Shown here piece by piece: positions 16,734 to 24,536 of a stretch of DNA of 44,990 nucleotides. Source of the DNA: Planctomycetota bacterium (lineage in GTDB: Bacteria; Planctomycetota; MHYJ01; JACPRB01). Both the position numbers and the translations under genes were made by a program. The notes beneath the pieces are model-generated. The model ran no database searches. It was not told the DNA's origin and saw only the letters and a list, made by a program, of their open reading frames with translations. Where the stretch lies: the NCBI GenBank assembly GCA_035574235.1, contig DATLZA010000130.1, positions 1-44,990 of the forward strand. Direction: 5' to 3'. How positions within the stretch are numbered: the stretch's first letter is position 1; each line of letters starts with the position of its first letter.

Positions 16734-18586
16734 AGCCGTACCTCGACAGCCTGGGCTCGATCCTCATGGTCATCCTGGGGCTCGGGTTCATCATCTTCCT
16801 CCACGAGCTCGGCCATTTCCTGATGGCCAAAAAGAACAAGGTCCGCGTGGAGGTCTTCTCGCTCGGCTTCGGCCACGCGATCTTCAAGTTCCGCCGGGGC
16901 GAGACGGAATACCGCGTGGCGTGGCTGCCGCTGGGGGGCTACGTGAAGATGGCCGGAGAATCCCTCGGCGACGAACGCCGCGGCGAACCCTGGGAGCTGA
17001 CCTCGAAAACCCCGTGGCAGCGCTTCCAGATCTTCACCGCGGGCGCCGTCATGAACCTTCTCATCGCCTTCCCCATCGCGATTCTGTCGTACGCCGTCGG
17101 GAAGTACGAGGCGCCGAATGAAGTGGGCGTTCCGGGCATGGCCGAGGCCCATTCGGGAATGCGCCCCGGGGACGTGATCCTGGAGGTGGACGGCCGCCGG
17201 ATTACGAGCCTCGACCAGTTCCGCATCGAGATGATCCGCCGCCCCGCGGGCTCCTCGGTGCCGGTCCGCGTGCGGCGAGGCGACCGGGAGGAGACGCTCC
17301 AGATCCGCACCATGAAGTCCTCCTACCACGCGGGCACGATTCCCCCGACGACGCGCCTGCCGTCCGTCACGCCCGATTCCCCGGCGGCCCGGGCCGGAAT
17401 CCGGGCCGGCGACGAGATCGTCGCCCTCGACGGCCGGCGCGTCACGACGGGCCGCGAGGCCGGAACCCTTCTGCGGGCCGCCGCGGGGCGCGAGGTGCTC
17501 CTGACCCTGCGCCGCCGGGCCGCGGACTTCGAGGACGCCGATTACTCCGTGCGCCTGACCGTTCCCGCCCGGGAATGGCACGTCGTTCCCCAGGACGACA
17601 ATCTTCTCGAGTGCATCGTGGGGCGCGTGCTTCCGGGGACGCCGGCCTACGACAAGCTGGAGCCGGGGGACGTCCTCGTCCGCGTCGGCGATCGGCCGGT
17701 GGCCTGCTGGCAGGACCTGCGCGACGCCATCGAGCCCCATCCGGACCGGGAGTTCGAGATCGAAGTGCGGCGGGGCGACCGGACGGAGCGGGTGCGCCTG
17801 CGGACCGGCTTCGGGGCCGACAGCGGAAAGGGCGTCATCGGGATCCAGCCTCACTGGACGAACGTCGTCGCGCGCGTCGTTCCCGGGTCGTACTACGACC
17901 GCGCGGGCCTGAAGCCCGGCGACCGGCTCCGGGCCGTGGAAGGTCAGCCGGGAGAGGTGACCCTGGCGAGCCTTCTCGGACAGCGGTTCGAGCGCCCCGG
18001 CCGCGTGCGCATCGAGGTCGAGCGCGCGGGCGAACCCAAGTGGATCGCCTTGACCCTGGAGACCGAACGGATCGTGGAGGGAGACGTCGCGGCGCTGGGG
18101 CTGCCCGCGTACACGTCCGGGCCCCTGGCGGGGTTCCTCGCCACGGAGGATTCGCGCCCCTTCCGCCGGCGCTCCCTGGGTCAGGCCGTCGCGGCCGGCG
18201 TCTACGAGCCGTACGACATCACGATAATGACCTTCGAGGTCCTCAAGAAACTCGTCACGGGCGGAGAATCCGCCAAGGGACTGTCGGGGCCGATCGGGAT
18301 CATCCACGTGACCTACCGCAGCGCCGATCTTTCGTTCGGCAACTTCCTGTGGCTGCTCTGCCTGATCACGGTGAACCTCGGGATCTTCAATCTCCTGCCG
18401 ATTCCCGTGCTCGACGGCGGACATAACGTCCTTCTGGCGATCGAAGTCGTCCGCAAGTGGCTGGGGAAGCCTCCTCCGAGCGAGAAGTTCGTGGCGACGT
18501 TCCAGTACGCCGGACTGCTCTTCATCCTGGCGCTGTTCCTCTTCGTGACCTACAACGACATCTCCAAGCTGATCATCGGTGGATAA
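16721..18586 (+). CDS. rseP: Site-2 intramembrane metalloprotease, RseP family, with four PDZ modules
   Basis: A zinc protease that cleaves membrane-anchored substrates such as anti-sigma factors. The catalytic HELGH is at 28-32 in the first membrane helix, and the third zinc ligand is in NLLPIPVLDGGH (557-568). Between the helices are four PDZ-like repeats, each with a (G/Y)xxxGD(x)(I/V/L) core: GMRPGDVILEVDG (146-158), GIRAGDEIVALDG (226-238), KLEPGDVLVRVGD (312-324) and GLKPGDRLRAVEG (396-408). RseP normally has two, which explains 621 residues against about 450. The ATG at 16721 has AGGAGG four bases upstream and lies inside the end of dxr. The last helix ends FVTYNDISKL. Confidence 0.93.
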   Translation: MEFLKPYLDSLGSILMVILGLGFIIFLHELGHFLMAKKNKVRVEVFSLGFGHAIFKFRRGETEYRVAWLPLGGYVKMAGESLGDERRGEPWELTSKTPWQRFQIFTAGAVMNLLIAFPIAILSYAVGKYEAPNEVGVPGMAEAHSGMRPGDVILEVDGRRITSLDQFRIEMIRRPAGSSVPVRVRRGDREETLQIRTMKSSYHAGTIPPTTRLPSVTPDSPAARAGIRAGDEIVALDGRRVTTGREAGTLLRAAAGREVLLTLRRRAADFEDADYSVRLTVPAREWHVVPQDDNLLECIVGRVLPGTPAYDKLEPGDVLVRVGDRPVACWQDLRDAIEPHPDREFEIEVRRGDRTERVRLRTGFGADSGKGVIGIQPHWTNVVARVVPGSYYDRAGLKPGDRLRAVEGQPGEVTLASLLGQRFERPGRVRIEVERAGEPKWIALTLETERIVEGDVAALGLPAYTSGPLAGFLATEDSRPFRRRSLGQAVAAGVYEPYDITIMTFEVLKKLVTGGESAKGLSGPIGIIHVTYRSADLSFGNFLWLLCLITVNLGIFNLLPIPVLDGGHNVLLAIEVVRKWLGKPPPSEKFVATFQYAGLLFILALFLFVTYNDISKLIIGG

Positions 18587-18854
18587 GACGGCCTGGGAGA
18601 AGTTCCTGAACGAAGTCGTCGTCGTGGACACGGACTCGGCGTTCGTGTACCTGGGGACGCTCGACCGCCTGGAGGGGGAGTTCGTGGTGCTTCGGGACGC
18701 CGACGCGCACGATCGGGCCGAGGGGCCCTCCACCAAGGAGCAGTACGTGATGGACGCCCGGCGGTTCGGGATCCATCCCAACCGGAAGGAAGTGCGGGTC
18801 CGCGCGGAGAAGATCGTCAGCATCTCCCGCCTGGCCGACGTCATCGTCTACTGA
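18579..18854 (+). CDS. Small conserved-looking protein, possible Sm-like fold
   Basis: I do not recognise an assigned family. The 91-residue product begins MDKTAWEKFLNEVVVVDTDSAFVYLGTL from a GTG that overlaps the rseP stop by eight bases. The stretch VYLGTLDRLEGEFVVLRDADAHD resembles an Sm1 motif (a G-x-L strand, then x-x-F-V-V-L-x-D-A), and the later KEVRVRAEKIVSISRLADVIVY is like the closing strands of a small beta barrel. No cysteines, signal peptide or membrane segment are present, so it is cytoplasmic. Tight coupling to rseP suggests coordinate expression. An RNA-binding Sm-like function is a guess; a structural comparison would decide it. Confidence 0.75.
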   Translation: MDKTAWEKFLNEVVVVDTDSAFVYLGTLDRLEGEFVVLRDADAHDRAEGPSTKEQYVMDARRFGIHPNRKEVRVRAEKIVSISRLADVIVY

Positions 18855-18869
18855 GCCGCGCCGGTTCCC

Positions 18870-19649
18870 ATGGGTTCCGCCCTGACCCTGCGCATCGCCG
18901 GAGTGGGGCTTCGCCTGGCGGCCGGCCGCGCGGAGCTTCTGCGCCGCCTGGGCGCCCGATACGAGCCCTTTCGCGCGCCCGGCGGGGCGGATCTGCGCCT
19001 TCACGTCGATTTCGTGGATCGGCCGCTGGGTCCGGATCGGGAAGAGCCCCGCGTGTGCGCCCACGGACGAGGCGTGCGGATCCAGCGCCATGACCTGGAG
19101 GCCGAGCTGGGAGGGCGCGGCGGCTGGGCGCGGATCCTGGCGCGGCCGTCTCCGCTCGATTCGCTCCTTCGGATCGCGCTCAGTTTCGCGCTGATCCGCC
19201 GGGGCGGCTTCCTTTGCCATGCGGCGGCCGTGGACGGGTGGCTCTTTCCGGGCCCCTCGGGGGCGGGAAAAAGCACCCTCGGGCGCGTCGCGCCGCGGGA
19301 CCGGCTGCTGGCCGACGAGCTCGTGGGCGTGCGGGCGGGGCGGCTCTACGCGACGCCGTTCTGGGGGGATTTCCGCCCGGGACGCGACAACGGGAATCGC
19401 CCGCTGGAGGGGATTTTTTTTCTCGACCGGCGGGCTCCCCGGGGGGCGCGGCCGCTGGGGAAGGGGGAGGCGCTCCTGCGGCTGCTGAGGTGCGTGCTTT
19501 ATTTCGGGGACGACGCGGCGGCGGGGGCGCGGCTCCTGGAGCGCGCGCGCCGCCTGGTGGAGCGGGTTCCCGCGTTCACGCTGAGCTACGACGCGCGCCG
19601 CTGGGGCTTCCGGGACGTGGAGGCGTGCCTTCGGGAGGCCTTGGAATGA
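18870..19649 (+). CDS. HprK-like P-loop protein
   Basis: A 259-residue cytoplasmic protein with a Walker A motif GPSGAGKST at 128-136 and a downstream LLADE (146-150). The order 'GGFLCHAAAVDGWLFPGPSGAGKSTL ... LLADE' is that of HPr-kinase/PEP-carboxykinase-like folds, in which a beta strand and His-Ala segment precede the P-loop and LxxDE supplies a metal-binding acid. Such HprK-related proteins often lie in peptide-modification clusters, but no PqqD or radical SAM gene is visible here. Its substrate is unknown. The last codon overlaps the asparaginase start (ATGA). Start ATG 18870 lacks a good ribosome site; translational coupling is likely. Confidence 0.75.
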   Translation: MGSALTLRIAGVGLRLAAGRAELLRRLGARYEPFRAPGGADLRLHVDFVDRPLGPDREEPRVCAHGRGVRIQRHDLEAELGGRGGWARILARPSPLDSLLRIALSFALIRRGGFLCHAAAVDGWLFPGPSGAGKSTLGRVAPRDRLLADELVGVRAGRLYATPFWGDFRPGRDNGNRPLEGIFFLDRRAPRGARPLGKGEALLRLLRCVLYFGDDAAAGARLLERARRLVERVPAFTLSYDARRWGFRDVEACLREALE

Positions 19650-20608
19650 AGGAGATCCTCTGCGAATTCCGGCGCGGGGGGCGGGTGGAGTCGCTTCATC
19701 GCGTGCGGGTCGCGGTTCTCGTGGACGGCCGCACGGCGCTGGCGTGCGGGGAGGTCGCGGCGCCGGTGTTCCTGCGCTCGTGCGCCAAGCCGTTTCAGGC
19801 CTGGGCCGTCGTGGAGGCGGGGGCGGCCGACGCGTACGGGCTCGAGGCTTCGGAGCTGGCCGTCATGGCGGGGTCGCACGGGGGAGAGGCGTCCCACGTG
19901 CGGGCTGTCCGCTCGATCCTGCGCAAGGCGGGGGTGCCGGCCCGGGCGCTTCGGTGCGGAAGTCACCCGCCGCTTTCCTCCCGGGGGCTGCGGGAACTTT
20001 ACGGAGCCGGGCGGGAACCGACGCCGCTTCACAACAACTGTTCGGGGAAGCACGCCGGAATGCTGGCCGCGGCGCGGCGGCTGGGGGCGCCGCTGGAGGG
20101 TTACCTCGACCCGGGCCACCCGGTGCAGCGGGCGAACCTCCGGGCCGTCGCGCGCTTCACCGGCGTCGTCGCCCGCGCGATCCGGATCGGGATCGACGGA
20201 TGCAGCGCGCCCACCTTCGCCGTTCCCCTTCGCGCCCTCGCCCGGGCGGGAGCGGAGTTCGCCGGCGCCGCGGATCCCTCCGCCCGGCGCGTGCGGGAGG
20301 CCATGACGGCGCATCCGGACCGGGTGGGGCGTCCGTGCGCTTCGATCATGTCCTCCGCGCCGGGCAGGATCCTCGCGAAGGGAGGGGCGGAGGGCGTCTA
20401 TCTGTGCGCGGTTCCGGCGCGGCGGGCGGGAATCGCGCTCAAGGTCGTGGACGGCAACGCCCGCCCCGTCGTCCACGTTCTGGCGGCGCTTTTTCGGAAG
20501 TTCGGGCTCCTGGAGGGCGAGGATCTGGCGCGGGTCGGGAAAGCCGCCGATCCGGTCTTGCGGAACCATGCGGGGCTCGCGGTCGGGGAGGTCCGCGTGC
20601 GCCTGTGA
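19646..20608 (+). CDS. L-asparaginase, rhizobial (asparaginase II, PF06089) type
   Basis: Hydrolyses asparagine to aspartate and ammonia. The family is distinct from the classical EcA type. The residue pattern is that of the Rhizobium etli enzyme: S45xxK48 in RSCAKPF, the C132xxK135 pair in NCSGKHAGM, C186 in GCSAPTF and a downstream SSAPG...K245. In the R. etli enzyme the corresponding residues are the catalytic Ser-Lys pairs and the zinc ligands Cys-Lys-Cys; the numbering here is offset uniformly by three for the first five. At 320 residues it is slightly short of the usual 330-370. No signal peptide, so cytoplasmic. The ATG overlaps the HprK-like stop by four bases. Confidence 0.88.
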   Translation: MKEILCEFRRGGRVESLHRVRVAVLVDGRTALACGEVAAPVFLRSCAKPFQAWAVVEAGAADAYGLEASELAVMAGSHGGEASHVRAVRSILRKAGVPARALRCGSHPPLSSRGLRELYGAGREPTPLHNNCSGKHAGMLAAARRLGAPLEGYLDPGHPVQRANLRAVARFTGVVARAIRIGIDGCSAPTFAVPLRALARAGAEFAGAADPSARRVREAMTAHPDRVGRPCASIMSSAPGRILAKGGAEGVYLCAVPARRAGIALKVVDGNARPVVHVLAALFRKFGLLEGEDLARVGKAADPVLRNHAGLAVGEVRVRL

Positions 20609-20660
20609 ACCGCCGCCGGGGCTCGAATGGACATCTTGATGACAGACCCTTCTGGACAGG

Positions 20661-20681
20661 GCGCTTGCGTTCGTCGAGCGC
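20661..20681 (+). terminator. Weak hairpin after the asparaginase gene
   Basis: A 7-bp stem (GCGCTTG, 20661-20667, with CGAGCGC, 20675-20681, one G-U pair) and a 7-base loop, followed by only three T residues. It could be a weak terminator for the dxr-asparaginase unit or simply an inverted repeat. Confidence 0.25.
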
Positions 20682-20745
20682 TTTCGGGCCGCTCCGGTTG
20701 CGCGGGCGGACGCGATGGGAGGGCGCGCCGCGGGCCGGTGGGGCG

Positions 20746-20751
20746 TATACT
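20746..20751 (+). promoter_or_regulatory. Possible -10 box before the ECF sigma gene
   Basis: TATACT lies 7 bases upstream of the chosen GTG start at 20759. No convincing -35 element precedes it at 16-18 bases. If used, transcription would begin at or within a base or two of the GTG, giving a nearly leaderless message. Confidence 0.3.
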
Positions 20752-20758
20752 CGTGAAG

Positions 20759-21454
20759 GTGAGCCGGGAGACATCGATCGGCGGGTCCCGACGGACGTTC
20801 GCGCCCACGGTCTGGACCATGGTGCTTCGGGCGCGCGACCGGGGGGAGTTCGGCGCGCTCGTCGAGCGCTACTGGAAGCCCTGCTACTTCTACATCCGCC
20901 GGCGCGGCCATGACGTCGAGGACGCCAAGGATCTCACTCAAGCGTTCTTCGCGGATCTTTTCGAGCGAGAGGCGCTGGCGGCCGTCAGCCGGTCCAAGGG
21001 GCGTTTCCGGAACTTCCTGCTGGCCTGCCTGGGGCATTTCCTGTCGGACGAATACGATCGCCGCCGCGCCCTCAAGCGGGGCGGGAAGCTTCTGTCGCTC
21101 GACTTCGCCGGGGCGGAAATGGAGCTGGCCCACACGGCCGCGGAGGCGCCGGAGAAGGTGTACCGGCGGCAGTGGGCGGTGGGGATCGTGAACCGGGCCC
21201 TGGGGGTCCTGAAGGACGAGATGGGCCCCCGCTTCGAGGCGCTGCGGGAGTATCTTTCGGGCGGGGCGGCGCGCGGCCTCCGGGAGGTCGCCGGGCGACT
21301 CGGCGTGTCGGAAGGAAACCTCAAGGTGATTCTCCACCGGGCCCGGCGACGGTACCGGGAGCTTCTGCGCGAGGAGGTGGCCCGCACGGTGCAGGACCCG
21401 CGGGAGGTCGACGAGGAACTTGCGGAGCTCTTCGCGGCGCTCGGAAGGGACTGA
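20759..21454 (+). CDS. ECF-type RNA polymerase sigma factor (kinase-associated type)
   Basis: A regulator that directs RNA polymerase to a specific promoter set. From GTG 20759 the protein has 231 residues. The opening FAPTVWTMVLRAR resembles the 'FPTTRWSxV' start of the sigma factors encoded beside protein kinases in planctomycetes. Sigma-2 (about 30-100) includes YWKPCYFYIRRRGHDVEDAKDLTQAFFADLF and GRFRNFLLACLGHFLSDEYDRRRALKRGG. Sigma-4 (about 150-215) has LGVSEGNLKVILHRARRRYRELLREEVARTV. An open frame runs back to 20627 but is not family-like. No anti-sigma gene adjoins; the kinase gene begins 79 bases on, so phosphorylation may control this factor, as in the known sigma-kinase pairs. The exact start (20753, 20759) is uncertain. 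Confidence 0.85.
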   Translation: MSRETSIGGSRRTFAPTVWTMVLRARDRGEFGALVERYWKPCYFYIRRRGHDVEDAKDLTQAFFADLFEREALAAVSRSKGRFRNFLLACLGHFLSDEYDRRRALKRGGKLLSLDFAGAEMELAHTAAEAPEKVYRRQWAVGIVNRALGVLKDEMGPRFEALREYLSGGAARGLREVAGRLGVSEGNLKVILHRARRRYRELLREEVARTVQDPREVDEELAELFAALGRD

Positions 21455-21533
21455 CGGGGGAAAGCCTTGCTTTTTCGGACGTCGTGGATCGTGTAACCTT
21501 GGGGCGCGGTTTCCTTTTCCGGAGGTGGAGGCC

Positions 21534-24527
21534 ATGAACACGATGAAGAAATGCTCCACCTGCGGGGAGCTCTACGCGGGCGACCTCTGCCCCCGCTGCG
21601 CGGCGGCCTTCGCGCAGGAGCCCAGCCGGCCGGATCCAGCGGCCGAGGAACCGCCCCTCAAGCCCGGCGACGTCTTCCACGGCCTGGAGATCGTGGAGCT
21701 TCTCGGCCGCGGCGGCATGGGCGTCGTTTACAAGGCCCGCCAACCGAGCCTCGACCGGTTCGTGGCCCTCAAGATCCTCCCGCGGAAGCTCGCGCTCGAC
21801 CCGGATTTCCAGAACCGGTTCATCCGGGAGGCCAAGGCGCTCGGATCGCTCTCCCACCCGAACATCGTCGCCGTCCACGACTTCGGAGCCGAGGCGGGGC
21901 TTTTCTTCTTCGTCATGGAGTTCGTCGACGGCGTGAACCTCCGGCGCCTTCTGCGGGACCGGAAACTTACGCCGGAGGAAGCGATCCGGATCGTTCCTCA
22001 GCTCTGCGACGCCCTCGAGTACGCCCATTCGGAGGGGATCGTCCACCGGGACATCAAACCGGAAAACATCCTCGTCGACCGCAAAGGACGGGTGAAGATC
22101 GCGGACTTCGGGTTGGCCAAGATCGTGGGGGACGAACGCCGGGTTCACGCGCTGACCCTCACGAACATGGTCATGGGCACGCCGCACTACATGGCCCCCG
22201 AACAGCTCGAGAACCCGAAAGCCGTGGACCACCGCGCGGACATCTACTCGATGGGCGTGGTCTTTTACGAGATGCTGACCGGGGAGCTTCCGCTCGGGCG
22301 CTTCGAGCCCCCTTCGCGCAAGGTGCAGGTGGACGTTCGCCTGGACGACGTGGTCCTCAAGGCCCTGGAAAAGGAGCCCGAACGGCGCTACCAGAAGGCG
22401 AGCGAAATCCGGGAGGACGTCACGCGCGTCACGTCCGTGGCGCCGGCCGCTTCCTACAGCCCGACCGTCGTCACTCCCGCGGGGGTGCGCCGGGACCGGA
22501 AACGATGGGTGGCGGGCCTGGGGGTCGCCGTCGCGCTGGCGGTCACGGGCCTCGCGTCATGGGCGCTTCTTCGCCGGGAGGATCCGCTGGCGCGGCTTCG
22601 CGCCGACGCGGCCGCGCGTCTGGCCGCGGGGGACTACGCCGGCGCGCGCGACCTCTACGAGGCCCTTCTGAGGGTCGGCTCCGACGAAGCCGACCGCGCC
22701 GCCGCGCGCCGGGCCATCGAGGAATGCTCCCAAAAGCTCGCCCAGCCGCTTGATCTTACGCCGTACTTCATCACCGAGAACGACCGCGTTGTTCCGAGGG
22801 TTCTCGTGCCCCCCGGCGGAAACCTTGTGCGGAATCCCTTCTATGCGAAGGATCGCGAGGAGGTCGCCAAGATCGTCAACTGGCTGGGCCTGGCGTCCCT
22901 TTCGCCCGGGGACGTCCGCCAGGCCTACCTGGCCGTCTGGTACGCCGCCGAACCCGCCTACGCGGTGCTCGACACGGCCGCGGCCGAGGCGGCCCAGCGG
23001 GAGTTCGACCGCTCCGGAAGCCTCCGGAACCGGTGGAGCTACCGGAAGGGGAATCTGCTCGTTCTGGCCTTCGCGCGGAACCGCCCGGCGCGCGCGCTCT
23101 TCGCGGGACTCGTGGCCGCCGCGCGGAAAAGGCTCGGCCTTCCGGAAGAGCCTCTCGATGTGCCGCTCGAAAACCTCAAGTTTTCGAGATCGGATCTCGG
23201 CGGCGACGTGGTCCTCCTTCGGGAAGAGACGCGTCCGGACGGCTTCGTCCAGGAGTTCGGATTGCGGGACGGAGGCCGCGGGGTCCGGCTGGCCGCCGCG
23301 CTCCTGGAGAATCTCGAGGCGGCGCGCCGCAAGGAGGCCGAATGGGCGCGCGATCCGGAACACGCGTCCGCCTTCAAGGTGGAAGTGCTCCGCGCGGGCC
23401 GCACCGTGGCGGCGCTTTCCCTGTGGAGGAAGGATCTCCTGACGTACGAGAGGCTGGCCGAGCCGGTGCGCGAGTGGATGGGCCTTCCCGGACGCCGCTG
23501 GGAAACGATCGTCCCCTCGGCGGCGGAGCTTCCGGACGGCTTTTCGTTCGACCGCGTGGAGTCCGATCCCGCGGCCGTCCTTCGCGCGCTGGCCCTCAAG
23601 GAGATCGTCCCGTCGGAAGTGACGCGCGCCTGGAAGGCGACCCTGAAGCCCGCCGGCTCGATCGTTCTGCTGGAGATTCCGGACGTTCAGGCGCGCTCGA
23701 CGGCGGAAGTCCAGCTCAACCGGAAGGTGAACGAGCGCGACACCGCCGAAGATCACGACATCTGGCTCTACGCCGTGGACGCTCCGGACGATCCCGAGCT
23801 CGACGCGCTTCAGAACATGATCCGGGCCAAGCTCGGCTGCTCCCCGAACGCGCCGCGGTACGTTCGCCTCGGCAGGGTCCGTCTCGAGGAGAAGGACCTT
23901 CCTCCGGGATACCGCGTGGTTCGTCCCGAGGCCCCGTCCGACCGGGAAGATCGCGGAACCCTGGAAGGTCCGTCCGGCACGCTCTCCTTCTCCATGAAAG
24001 ACTATTCGGACCTCCGGGACCTGCGGCAGGACCTGCGGACGGCGCGACGCACTCCGGCGGATCTCCTCCTGCACAAGGACTATCTCCTCGTCCACGTGAC
24101 GGGACCGGAGGAGGCGTGGCCGATCCTCGACGCGCTCGAGGCGACCCTGCGCCGGAAGATGAGGATGCCTCCCCCAGCCCCCGAAGACTACGGGATCGAT
24201 GCCTCGGAACTCCCCAAGGGCATGGCGTACCTCGAGCGCCGACGGGAACCCAACCCCCAGAGCGTGGAGCTCGCCGGGAAAGTCACGGCCTGGAAGGCCC
24301 ACGTGGATCCGGCGGACGTGACGATCGTCGTGCGCGTCGGGAGGGACCCGAACTTTCTGGACGCGGAGCGCCGGCGCCTGGCCGCCGAGGGCCGGACCTT
24401 GACGCGTTTCGCCGAATACCGCAAGGAAAACATCTCGGCCGTCCTCTATCAGGAAGGATCGGGCGACGAGGCGGCCTTCCGGGCGCTTTGCGAGCTCGTC
24501 CGCGCCCGGCTTCGGGTTCCCCGATAG
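21534..24527 (+). CDS. Membrane Ser/Thr protein kinase with N-terminal zinc ribbon and repeated C-terminal domain
   Basis: A 997-residue transmembrane kinase. Residues 7-22 hold a zinc ribbon (C7, C10, C19, C22). The kinase domain, about 50-300, has the glycine-rich LLGRGGMGVVYKA, K80, the catalytic HRDIKPEN (D173), DFG at 191 and APE at 221, so it should be active. One membrane helix (about 325-345) leads outside. A short TPR-like stretch (354-400) is followed by five weakly similar units of about 105-130 residues at about 405-540, 541-655, 656-775, 776-882 and 883-997. Each unit ends in a strand, then an acidic or charged turn and a helix with (V/A)R-x-x-(L/M) and G/S-(L/C)-P. Four have a (D/E)LPxG-type turn near the start. 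GGAGG lies 8 bases before ATG. The adjacent sigma factor is a plausible target. Confidence 0.93.
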   Translation: MNTMKKCSTCGELYAGDLCPRCAAAFAQEPSRPDPAAEEPPLKPGDVFHGLEIVELLGRGGMGVVYKARQPSLDRFVALKILPRKLALDPDFQNRFIREAKALGSLSHPNIVAVHDFGAEAGLFFFVMEFVDGVNLRRLLRDRKLTPEEAIRIVPQLCDALEYAHSEGIVHRDIKPENILVDRKGRVKIADFGLAKIVGDERRVHALTLTNMVMGTPHYMAPEQLENPKAVDHRADIYSMGVVFYEMLTGELPLGRFEPPSRKVQVDVRLDDVVLKALEKEPERRYQKASEIREDVTRVTSVAPAASYSPTVVTPAGVRRDRKRWVAGLGVAVALAVTGLASWALLRREDPLARLRADAAARLAAGDYAGARDLYEALLRVGSDEADRAAARRAIEECSQKLAQPLDLTPYFITENDRVVPRVLVPPGGNLVRNPFYAKDREEVAKIVNWLGLASLSPGDVRQAYLAVWYAAEPAYAVLDTAAAEAAQREFDRSGSLRNRWSYRKGNLLVLAFARNRPARALFAGLVAAARKRLGLPEEPLDVPLENLKFSRSDLGGDVVLLREETRPDGFVQEFGLRDGGRGVRLAAALLENLEAARRKEAEWARDPEHASAFKVEVLRAGRTVAALSLWRKDLLTYERLAEPVREWMGLPGRRWETIVPSAAELPDGFSFDRVESDPAAVLRALALKEIVPSEVTRAWKATLKPAGSIVLLEIPDVQARSTAEVQLNRKVNERDTAEDHDIWLYAVDAPDDPELDALQNMIRAKLGCSPNAPRYVRLGRVRLEEKDLPPGYRVVRPEAPSDREDRGTLEGPSGTLSFSMKDYSDLRDLRQDLRTARRTPADLLLHKDYLLVHVTGPEEAWPILDALEATLRRKMRMPPPAPEDYGIDASELPKGMAYLERRREPNPQSVELAGKVTAWKAHVDPADVTIVVRVGRDPNFLDAERRRLAAEGRTLTRFAEYRKENISAVLYQEGSGDEAAFRALCELVRARLRVPR

Positions 24528-24536
24528 GGAGCCGGT

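Noticed and set aside
20627-20758. Upstream ATG for the ECF sigma gene
   Set aside because: The residues before the GTG at 20759 do not resemble sigma factors and include the likely -10 box.
24528-24536. Terminator between the kinase and transglutaminase genes
   Set aside because: The gap is only 9 bases and holds no hairpin.
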